From Phyllostachys edulis (Eukaryota; Streptophyta; Magnoliopsida; Poales; Poaceae), in contig CM070548.1 in assembly GCA_036346405.1 (NCBI GenBank), forward strand, positions 64,318,877 through 64,382,876: a DNA stretch of 64,000 nucleotides. The letters run 5' to 3'. Under the pieces are notes generated by a model. It was not told the origin of the DNA, searched no databases, and was given only the letters and a program-made list of their open reading frames with translations. Within the stretch, counting starts at the first letter, position 1. Every line of letters begins with the position of its first letter. The position numbers were made by a program, and so were the translations under genes. Positions 47,151 to 57,094 of this stretch are shown in pieces.

Positions 47151-48415
47151 GAAGAGAGAATTCTCTCCAGTCCACCGGTGACTCGGTAGTCGGTTCTGCC
47201 GCGTCTAAATTAGCAACTTTCATTTTGAAACTGTTTTATGAACTTGACCAAATGTATGTGCTTATTTGGTTGATGATGATTTATTTACGAGGAACATAGT
47301 TGGTGCAGGTACTCCGCGGCTTGGTGTAAAAGTTTATGGCTTCACCTCATAAGCACAGCCAGACCAGCATTTAGGGATTATGGCATTAGAGAATTTTTAT
47401 GGTACCTTCTGCTACTAGGTCTATTCCTGCCTGCTGGAACTCGTGGAAGCAGAAGAACTATTCACATCCGTTTTGGTGGACGTGGCCACGGAACACAATC
47501 GAACTCACTGGTCTTCTTCACGTCGCGCTGTTCTTGAACCATATGGATGAACGATATTATAACCATGCCTGACGAAATTGTAATCCATGTTTACTGCTAG
47601 ACTACTACACCTTCAGAGGAACACTGTCATGCTGGCTTACTATTCTAGTGCTCTTGTCTTCAGACACAAGCATACTGCATAACTGCATGTACTCCTCAGA
47701 TGACTCATGACTGTAGAGCAATGTACAATAGCTGATGTAGTTTACTTGGAGGCGACAAGTACAATGCAGAATTGATGGCTGCAAAGGGCATCGTAATGCT
47801 TTGTTCGTAAATCGTCCCATCTTAAGGCCCTGTTTGGCTTGGAAAGCGGGGATTATACTGTTTCCTGCAAAATTATCACAAAATTCCCGTGTCCTAAATA
47901 AGCACAAAGTATTTCATGCACAGCTGAAATCCAACGTGGCTGGCCGACACTCAGCATGATACCATACGAGTACATCAGAAAGCATGGATGAAATATCATG
48001 CAGAATACCTATTTTGCATCGAAGGTGAAGAGTGGCTGACAGCTGACATCACCATCAAATGTACGGCAGTAAGAAGACACATCATAAGAACAATGATAAT
48101 TGAGAACACATGAAACTTGCGCAGTTTAGCGTAAATAAACATGTCTGGAGCAACGACACATTCAGGACTCCACTGACCAAGGAACTTAACCTAACAAGGC
48201 GAAGAGGAAAAACAAGAGGACAAAACGTGGTAACACAGTAGACTAAAAGTACATCTATTGCATCAGGCATCAACAATGGCGTCCTCAATGTGTCATCTAA
48301 AAGAAAAGTATCGAGGCAAAGCCGATTCAAATGCTCTTACTAATGTTTATCATGAAGACCGGTTGCTTACTGATGCAACACGGGGTCTTCTTATGGGAGC
48401 TTGAAGCAGGGTAGC
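47151..48415. other. Intergenic stretch and likely 3' UTR of the minus-strand membrane-protein gene
   Basis: No recognisable gene. The part next to 48416 should hold the 3' UTR of the minus-strand gene. The 100-codon minus-strand frame at 47605-47907 is not supported. Confidence 0.45.
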
Positions 48416-51400
48416 TCATCTCTCTTGAACCATTGACCATGGAAGTACAGCACCAGATGAAGTTCTTAGCGCAGGTACACGTCTCGCTATCAAGAAGGCT
48501 TCGTTGAGACGAGCTGCACGATCTGCAAACTGGGAGGCCTTCTGTATTGTTCACAACCGAAAGCATGGTTAGACACTTCAAAAAAATAGCATGGTCAGTG
48601 CCATGCACATAAAATAGTGCACGTAAACAGTACCCACACACTGTAGCATTAATATTAGAAAAAGTTTACTTTTTAGGCTTTTCCTAAAAATAATATCTAT
48701 TTCCCTAAATAATCAATTAGTTTCTAGGATAGGGATTAGTTAATTGGTACCTTATCTATTAGTTATGAAGGTTATCATTTAGATTGATATTTTCCATAAT
48801 TGTTAGGAGAACACTCTATATAAGGAGACCTATTGTAATCGTTTTGATTAACCAATATGAAAGAATTAATCTAGTCTCCCCCTAAGGTTCTTCTCCCCAG
48901 CACATGGTCTCCCCTTTCTCCTAAAGCCCTTTTCCTTTAGTCGTGCCGTCTCGGCCCTCCTCCGTACGGTAGTTACCCCGATGAACTAAGGTTCATTGCA
49001 TTTGGTATCAGAGCCACTCATCATGACTTCTACTGCTGAGTTGTTGGCCTTGATGAAGGCTGACAATGAGAAGATAATGACCACCACCACGAAGATGATG
49101 GCCGCTGTCGAGAAGATGAAGGCCATCTTGGAGAAGATGATGATAGCGAGGGGCAAGAAGGGCTACGCGAAGTTGCACCGGTAGCGCCGCCTTCGATTGC
49201 ACGAATGGTGACTCCATCGTGGAAAGAGAATGTTGCTATCACTTCGCGGTAGCCTCCTCCACACCGCCGGCCAACGGCCACGCCGTTGGTGGTGTGGAAC
49301 ACGGCGGGTGCCATGTGGGTAGGGATGGCAATCGAGCACGACAGGCAAGGTTATCACGACGTCGACTAGGTGTCGCCTAGTTGACGACTTGGCGTCCAGT
49401 CGCCCAGAGGGAGATGCCGAGGTCCATCACCCAGCGCACATAGGAAGGATGCGAAAGAACAGATCGGGTGGTTCGAGAGGGAAAACAGCAGCTGCGCCCT
49501 CTGCAGCTCACTTCTGCCACGCCTCGCCGCCCTCTTGGTCTCCTTCCACTCCCCGCCACGCCTCGTGTCACTCTAATTTGTTGCTTCTTCTTCCTCTACG
49601 CTTCATCTCCTCCTTTCTTCCTCGGTTCTTCCTCAGTTCCCCCTTTGCTCTCTGTGCTACATCTCCCTTCTTCTTCGGTTCTTCCCCCTGCTTTGAGCTG
49701 CTCTGCTTTGCTGCCACCGCCACTGCTTTGCCTCTTCTCTAAGGCTGCCACCCCTCTTGGTCGCCTTCCACTCCCCACCTTTCTTCTCTCGAAAGCCGAT
49801 CTTTGCTCGATTCTGCGCCTCCTTTCTTCTCCGAGCTCGATTTGCGCCCTCGCCTTCTTTGAGTTCTTTGCCGCCGCTTTTGTCGCTTCTGCTTTGCTTC
49901 TTAATCCTCTTCTCTTCTCCTTTGCTCTGACCTCTGCCTTTGCTCTTTTTTACATTGCCCCCTCCTTTCTTACCTTGTTGATCCGAGTAACCAAGGCTTG
50001 CTGCAATTGATACAAAAGCAGGTTTCTACAATTTCCTATGATATTCATGGGCAATTTTTCATGAGGTATATTTATTTAATTTTCAGCCATATGAGGTATT
50101 GTTTGTTATTTTTATTAACACCATCTAACTGTCGCCATGGTGGGCGCCTAGGCGTCCTGTCGCCCCGGGCTCGCTGCGACTTGCCAGAGCGCCGTTACAA
50201 CCTTGGCGACGGGCACGGGTAGTGCTCGCCCATACCCATGCCCGCGACCCTGATTTCCCCCCTATGGGTATGCCCGTGAAGGACGACGTGCGAAGAACCT
50301 CGTCCATGCCCGTGTACCTGCCAGACAGGGTTGTCTATCTCATCTGTGTTTCAGATCCAGATCTAGCAGATCTGATTTGGTATGGGAAGAAGAGAGTAAG
50401 GAGTAGTGACCTTGGAGGCAGTCGTAGTTCTCGGCCTCCTTGAGGACGACGTCGAGGACGAAGTCGATGAGCTCGACGCCCTCGGTGAAGTGTCCCTTGG
50501 CCGAGTTGTTGTTGGCGCCGGGATTGGCCGAAGACGAAGTTGTCGAGGCGGATGATGTGGTCGAGGGTCAAGCGCACCGAGTCCATGTTGCTGAGCTCAA
50601 GGTCGATGAGGACAACATGGGAGAGGGCGGCCGGAGCGCGGAGGAGGCGGCGTGGGGGAAGCGGCGGCGACGACGGGCGCATAGCGGTCTGGCGGACAAG
50701 TGCCGATGATGGGATTGGGAATTTAGGGTTGGTGGCGACTGGGCTGAATCGCGATGGTGTGATGGCTGGCCGAAATGCCGAATGATATTAGCCTTAGGGT
50801 TTCGTCGGGCCCACATGTCAGCGTGGGTTGACAGGTAAACGGGCGAGACGGTCAGACGGGCACGGGTGGAGCTCGCCCGTGCCCGTTTACCCGATGGACA
50901 GACGATTGTCCCCATTTCCATGCCCGTGGGCAAAGAAAGCACCACATGTCTGGCTCCACTAGAGCATTTGCCGTGGGTAATCGAGCACAATTATCATCCC
51001 TACATGTGGGGGATCGCGACGTCGTCGCATCTTTCCCACCGCCGTTGCATCCTGTGGTGGATAGGGCTCCTTTGCTGCCCCACGTTGGTCTTCTGCAACG
51101 CGGGCAACGTCCTCAGCACCAATCAACATCACGAAGGATGCTTCTTTCACTCCATGGTCTACCTTAAGGGCTGCGTCCTGTTGCAGTTGTGCTACATCTT
51201 AGGACCGCAACCGTGGCCACCACCACGGTTCGAGGACAAGCTGTCTGTCGAGGAGGGAAGTTGTCATGTGCAGAAAATACTGCACGTGAACCACACCCGC
51301 GCACTGTAGCATTAGTATTAGGAAGAGTTTACCTTTCTTAAAAAGAATATCTATTTTCCTAAATAATTAATTAGTTTCCTAGGACGAGGATTAGTTAATT

Positions 51401-54194
51401 GGTACCTTATCTATTAGTTAGGAAGGTTATCATTTAGATTGATTTTTTCCATAATTGTTAGGAGAGACCTCTATATAAGGAGACCTACTGTAATCGTTTT
51501 GATTAAGCAATATGAAAGAATTAATCTAGTCTCCTCTCAAGGTTTTTCTCCCCAGCCCATAGTCTCCCCTGTCTTCTGTACGGTAGTTACCTCGATGGAC
51601 TAAGGTTCATTACAGTCAGGAGCCGAAGCTTCTAGTACAAAAGTAATGATGTTAACATAAAAATTGGCCATTAATTGATTGACCACGAGAGTTCACTGAA
51701 ACCCCCATTGACATGCGGTCTTTTGCAGAACATGGCTGAACAAGCACCGCTAAACCACAAGCCATTTTACTATTTTAGTGTCATTGCTTTACAATAACTA
51801 TGCCTGTGTACTGTTCACATCTCAAAAGAGCATTGCATCATTTTGGCAGGAGGCAAAAGGCGCGCTATGATGCTATTGATCTCCCACATCTCTCTTCACA
51901 ATAACTGGGACTGTGCATGAATATGTTTTGTGGGTGGGTGGGTAGGTAGGTAATGGACTAATGGGTAGATACTCTTAATCTCCTTGTGCAACCTAAGCTG
52001 ATGTATAAGCAAACCATGACTTGCATTCTGAATATGAGGGAAAATATACTATGGCATTCAAATGAAAGTACGACAAAGAGGTCTAATCTTTATATTTTGT
52101 AGTCCTGGCTTGGCATAAAATCCCTATGACTAAACATAGTCCCAATTCAATCTCATTTAATTGGACAATGCAGTACCGGCTTTAGCTTGTCATGGTCAAA
52201 TGTTAGGTAGTTCACAGCTGATCTGCCCTTTAGTACATCTCGTACACAAGAAACACAGCCATACTGTGCTTCTGGTAGTAATCATGATCATAATCTGCAT
52301 TATCTAACATGGTGCTGATCATGAGAAAATCTGGAAAAGATTCTGTGCATTTGATGCCAGTGTGGAAAACGTTCACTAACAAATCCACTTGAATCAAATA
52401 AAGGTTGCCACTGGCCCACTGGTAGCAGGAGAGGAACCAAATGTAATAATTAGGTAAGGCTTTGTCCAGATGTCTCCATTTACCAATAATTCAAAGGAAA
52501 TGATGATATTGCAAAGTTCCAGACACATGATCTTAGCAGAGAGTTATAAACTCATAAGATGATGACTCTCAAAAGCATGTACTACATTGTTCCCAAACCG
52601 AAGGAGAAAAATAACCCTATAAGTGCAAAAGAGCATATTCTATCATTGATGCAGATGAATTGAAACTGTTCATTGTGGTGTTTAACAACAAATCTTTACT
52701 TATGTTTAAACTCTGGTCACCTTACCCAACCAGGAAGCAAGTAGTTACAAACAGATAAAGGGTTATTAAATGATTAACAGCGTCAACATAATATATCTAT
52801 GGTGATCAAGTGATAAAGCACGTCAACATAATCTATCTAGACTCTGAACATCTCCAAAATGAATGCATGAGATAAAAATGGATCACAAAACGAGTTACAT
52901 TTGGCAAAAATAATAATAATAAGAGGACAGACATAATCCCTCCTGATTTTCAATTATCGTGATCTTTGTTATTTGATGGAACACATGAAACTGTACTTAT
53001 GTATGAATTCTACATTCATTATTCAAAGCATTTCAAGTTAATGACATGAGATTGTTTCAGGCAGGAATTCAAGTTACAAATTATTCCCTTATTTAATTCA
53101 AACAATTCAGTGTATCAAAGTGAGCATTCCATCAGATAAACAACCAAGTAGCAACTCTATGCTCATTATTCTGGATTTGACCACACAAGTAGAATCAAGT
53201 TCAATAATCTAGTGCAAACATTAATCAATAGGACACTAGCAATTAGCAAAGAGCTCACCTTATCATCAAAGGCGATCTTAATCTGGGGAAGGCCCCGGGT
53301 CTTGTGCCTCATCCTGTACATCCTCCTCCCCAACACAACTAGCCCCAGCAGCGCTGCGGCGATGGAAATAGACCAAACCGGCTTCACCTTCCAAGCACAG
53401 TACTGCAGCAGCCTGAACGGCAGCCTCCACCACACAACTACTTGCCTCTCTCCCTCACCGGTGCTTGGGGCTTGAGCCAGAGGCAGAGAACCATCCTTCA
53501 CCTCACCATCCGATTCGCCGCGATCAGAGGTGGCGCTAGCGTTCTCCCCTTGCTCCTGATCTTCTTGTGCACTCTTCATTCCATCACCTGCTACAACAGC
53601 TTCAAGAATTGAGTTTCCTCTAGTGGCATTAACTCCTCCATCTCCCAATTGCGCCTCTGAATTCTCTAAAACCTCACTTTGGGATCCATCTGCAACCACA
53701 GTTGGATCAACATCCAAACTTTCTACCACCCCATGATGCAACAATGGTTGCAGAATTGAGTCCAAATTGCCGCAACCGCGTGCGGCATTCTTCTCCTGCT
53801 CTAGCATCTCCGAGTGTATCGCCCCAACGTGCCTCTCCTCAGCGCTCCAGGTCGCACCACCTGCCACAAAGTCATCAAGAACCGAGCTTTCTGCAGTCTC
53901 ATCAACCACACCTACTTGCGACTGCACGCTCGAATCCTCCACAGCGGGATCCAATCTTTCTTCCGAAATCCAATCCAATCTATCCTCTAATTGTAATCTT
54001 GCCTCCTTCCCTTCGTCTTCAGAGGCGGCCCGCGACCACGAGCCCTCGCCGGAGAAGCCGGAGTCGGAGAGGACCAGGGCGAAGTGGTCGTGGAGGACGT
54101 CGCCGCCTTCTCCGGAGACGAGGACGACGTCGTCGTCGCCTCCGGGGGCGGAGAGCACCTCCCAGTCGCCGGTCTCCGAAGCGGCGTCCTCCAT
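48416..54194 (-). CDS. Plant-specific single-pass membrane protein (DUF6821-like), two exons
   Basis: Exon 1 is 54194-53259 (312 codons), exon 2 is 48541-48416 (41 codons plus TGA). The GT...AG intron (53258-48542) is phase 0, with a branch-like TCTAAC and a T run before the acceptor. The start MEDAASETGDWEVLS is followed by a long acidic, probably disordered region. A basic-hydrophobic stretch (WWRLPFRLLQYC) and a membrane span (about residues 273-288, VWSISIAAALLGLVVL) come next. The C-terminal exon has QFADRAARLNEAFLIARRVP. This tail is typical of a plant family I recall as DUF6821; the name is from memory. Function unknown. No lesion. The intron carries a 3 kb retroelement, which makes the gene 5.8 kb long. 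Confidence 0.85.
49320..51002. mobile_element. Non-autonomous hAT element carrying gene fragments
   Basis: Ends TAGGGATGGCAATCGAGCAC (49320) and the inverted copy ...GTGCTCGA/CATCCCTA (to 51002). An 8 bp direct duplication catgtggg flanks it (49312-49319 and 51003-51010), the hAT size. No transposase. 49468-49990 is pyrimidine-rich with a 180-codon low-complexity frame that I do not call a gene. gcccgtg/cacgggc motifs repeat near 50205-50310 and 50855-50930. It is nested in the LTR element. Confidence 0.88.
50411..50640 (-). pseudogene. Captured beta-tubulin exon 1 fragment
   Basis: The minus strand encodes RLDNFVFGQS and, after a one-base shift, KGHFTEGVELIDFVLDVV and KEAENYDCLQ. These match the conserved beta-tubulin region around residues 75-131. 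The conserved Trp codon after GANNN is Ser. The match stops at a caag/gtcact junction, which fits the first intron position of plant beta-tubulin genes (from memory), so the fragment came from genomic DNA and not from a spliced copy. The upstream part (VVLIDLE...NMDSVR) is more diverged. Confidence 0.85.
51620..53258 (-). other. Remaining 5' part of the intron
   Basis: A/T-rich, no gene or element recognised. A short (ggtg/ggta)n run lies near 51930-51950. Confidence 0.6.
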
Positions 54195-54357
54195 GCCCGT
54201 GGTGACTCTGCTCTGCCTCTAGGGGACGGGTAGGGTTGCCGACTTGCGACTCGGGAGGGGGGAGAGGCTAAGCACTAGCAGGAGGAGACGGGCGGGTGGG
54301 TCCGTCCGGGCGATGCGTGGGCCCCGCTTGGGCAGTGGGGTGGGGGAAGGTTGCAGA

Positions 54358-56013
54358 CAGTGCTGGCTAAATGGTCGTGCGGTCGTACCTGCCGAACCAG
54401 CCCGTGGCACAGCACTATAGATTTGATCCAGACATAACACGGTCCACACTGTTTATAGATCGTATTGGTCCGGCATAACGACTCGTATTGTGCTTGGACC
54501 GCTACCCTAGCACGGCCAAGGCGACACTCAAGACGCAAGACAAACAAAGTTAGGCCATACCGTGCAAAACCCGACCACGACAGTTCAAACTGCCCGAGTG
54601 GCTCGAGGAGAGGCCAAAGAAGAGCATAAGCCAAGACCCAAGGCCGAGGAAGAAGGGCGCGGAGGAGCCACCAAATTAAAGGTTCGGGAACAGGAGGAGG
54701 AGGAGACAAAGAACGACCGGTGATGCGGGAGAGAGCCAGAGCAGAGAGGTAAGGAGGCGGCTCGGTGGTGAGGAGGCGGCTTGGCGATGAGGAGGCCGCG
54801 CGGAGGTAAGGAGGCGGGTCGTGAGGCAAGCTAGCGAGGAGGCGGCTCGGCAATACGGTCTTGCGGACAAGGAGGCGGCTCGGTGGTCGAGGTGAGGCGG
54901 TATAAGGAGGAGAGGCGACAAGACAAAGAGGCAAGTCGTCGCACACGCCTGCACGAGGTTGGGAGAAGAAGAAGGGGCGGGGTAGGTCGGGCGGGGCACG
55001 TGGGCCAAAACATGCTCGTGGGCCGTGCCTGGTATGGCACGGCCCGACTGAAATCAAGCCGTTGGTGGCATTTTGACCCTTTTTTGGACTGTTTTTGACT
55101 GTTTGAGTCATAAACAAATAGCAAAAAAATTCAAAAAATCCTGAAAGTTTTTCTATAAATAGCCATCATACCCCCCTCATTCAGCACCCCTTCATTCTTC
55201 ATTATCCCTTTGAAATTATGTTGTGAAAATTCAAATTTGTGTTGAGCTAATTTGGCAAAATTCAAAAAAATTGTGCCAAAATTTGGAAAATTCAATTTTT
55301 GACAGCAAGTCAGCGAAAGAAGTACAAATACAATACTATTTTTTGCGTACTTTTATTGTTAGTTCTTGTTATGCTAAGATGAAAATAGTAATAGTGTTAC
55401 TTTCGATTTTGCAGTTTTCGTTATGGACAGTCCTTACGACAGCTTTGCTCTTGGTGATTATGGACTTTCACCGGAGAAAATTGTGTCCATGGAGGCTGCT
55501 GCGGCTGCCTCAAACCAACCGGAGGTTTCACCGGAAGAGCAAAGCGGAGTTTCGTCATCAGCTTTCGCGACAACCAGAGCGAAGAGGTCGAGACCGTCTA
55601 CATCGGGAGTGTGGGAGAATTTCGATAGGACAACCAAACAAGACGCAACGGGAAATGAGGTACCATATGCTATTTATAAAATTTGTCACAATGAATTGTC
55701 TGCAAAGTCTACATGTGGAACGAGACACTTGCTTAGACATGCTACAAAATGTAAGGCCAAGCGAGGATTGGTGATGAGGCAGATGCAGCTGCAATACAAT
55801 CCCGACGGTACAGTACATAGCTGGGACTATGATCCTCAGGTAGCCCGCCAATCTTTCTGTCGTTTAATTGCTTCTGAGAATTTATCGTTAGGCTTTGGCG
55901 AGTCTGTTTCTTTTCAAAATTATATTAGGACTGCACATAATCCTAGATTTTCTTTCGTTTCTAGACAGGCAACAACTAGGAATCTAGTAAAATACTATAA
56001 TGGACAACGTAAT
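54358..56013 (+). mobile_element. hAT element, 3' truncated
   Basis: A CAGTGCTGGC end at 54358 is followed by sequence rich in cgtgcc/ggcacg motifs, typical of grass hAT termini. A transposase start lies at 55423. Similarity to hAT proteins is lost at about 56013, where LTR-like DNA begins. The right end is not in the window as contiguous sequence. It starts 164 bp upstream of the membrane-protein ATG on the opposite strand. Confidence 0.65.
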
Positions 56014-56052
56014 TGTGGATATCATAGGGATATACTCATGATCTTAGGATGA
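55423..56052 (+). pseudogene. hAT transposase N-terminus with a damaged BED finger
   Basis: The frame starts MDSPYDSFALGDYGL just after a likely splice acceptor (ttttgcag). A BED-type zinc finger follows: VWENFDR...ICHNELSAKSTCGTRHLLRH...KC. The Cys expected two residues before IC appears as Tyr (AIYKIC). The next part (RLIASENLSLGFGESVSFQNYI, FVSRQATTRNLVKYYN) is the usual hAT start of the RNase-H-like fold. It stops after 209 codons; the catalytic core and dimerisation domain are absent. Confidence 0.85.
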
Positions 56053-57094
56053 TGTTACAATTGGCAATGTCGTTAAAGGTTTGTCGAAACACGCGTTTTC
56101 GTCAAAGTGTGGAATGCTGTCAGGTCAAGTACGGTTAGGCCGGCGTTCAAGGCACGGTCAAACCGGCCATTAAATGGCGGTCTAACCGATTTCTTGCTGA
56201 TCATTGGCCAAAAGTGGCGATGAGTGTTAGGTTAGGTCAAGTTCATGGGTTTCATGGCATATGTGTTGCATGATGCATGTTTTGACTAACGTGGGTCAAG
56301 TTGTGAAGAACTTGTTCCCGGAATCAATTTCTTTGTCTATTGTTGTGCAGGTTGCTTGGAGGTCAATGACGGTCAACGGCGAGGATGATCGGGACTAAAC
56401 TTGGAGAGCCGAGGTCCAAAACGATCGGGGATGCCAGGTGAAGTCAATGGAGTCAAGCATGGCGCAAGAGAGACAAAGGTGACCGAACGAGCAGTTCGGT
56501 GCGACGGGTTGGATCAAGCGGCGCGGGGGTCGGTGCAAGTGCCATGGTGATTTCGGTGGGAGCCAGATGGGAGAGACTTGCTGACATGATGAGAGCCGCT
56601 GGATCAACCTACACGTGGCGAAGCATGGAAGTGCTTCACGCAGTTTGGACTCGGTCTTCGAAAAAGATCGAGAAGGGGTATTTTGGTAATTTTACCAAAT
56701 ACTGCCTTGGTGACCTTTTGTAACCCGTAGCACAAGACGGTGCGTGGAGAAGCGGATTAGGTCAAGAGGAGATGAAAACGACGCTTTAAAATGCGAGCGT
56801 GTATGACCCGTTTGTGTGTGCGCCTTAACGAGAGCCCATTAGGGTTCAATCTTCTAAAAGCTTTAAGCCTCCACTATAAATAGAGGAGGGAGGTGGCTGC
56901 ACCCCCTTCAACCCTTTCATTATTGAAAACCTATAAAGACCTAACCTGGGGCACTCGAGAGGTCCTTCAAGACCTCTAGGAAAGTCCACCAGGACCTCCT
57001 AGGAAGTCCCGCAGGATCTCTCGAGAGAACCTCCAGGACCACCCAGGAGGTCCGGCAGGACCACCTGGAGGTCTAGAGCCTCGACCCGAGGAGG
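56014..57094 (+). other. LTR-like sequence of uncertain family
   Basis: Begins near tgtggatatcat (56014) or tgttacaatt (56054). It has ggtctaaccg/cggtcaaaccgg motifs (56130-56200), a TATA box in ccactataaataga (about 56870), and then runs of gaggtcc/aggacc (56950-57090). These fit a plant LTR with promoter and leader. Its other end is not clear. Confidence 0.45.

Larger units (their letters stand above)
48599..51614 (+). mobile_element. Non-autonomous LTR retrotransposon in the gene intron
   Basis: LTRs at 48599-49000 (402 bp) and 51262-51614 (353 bp, lacking about 48 bp near its end) flank a 2.3 kb interior. gtcag lies at 48594-48598 and 51615-51619. tttggtatcagagcc follows the left LTR (Met-tRNA primer site, from 49003), and a gaggagggaag purine tract precedes the right LTR. 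TATA in ctctatataagg near 48815. A short gag-like start (MTSTAELLALMKADNEKI, 49023) is all that remains of coding capacity. It is inserted opposite to the host gene, 57 bp from the splice acceptor. Confidence 0.92.

Noticed and set aside
49468..50010. 180-codon plus-strand ORF in the hAT element
   Set aside because: Low-complexity translation of a pyrimidine-rich tract; hydrophobic runs follow base composition.
53166..53258. Reading the membrane-protein gene as a single exon ending at 53166
   Set aside because: A consensus GTGAGC donor follows the conserved DDK. The missing family C-terminus is found in frame at 48541-48416 behind a good acceptor.
54275..55117. 280-codon minus-strand ORF
   Set aside because: Pro/Ser/Leu-rich, spans the hAT terminus, overlaps other long frames, no recognisable domain.
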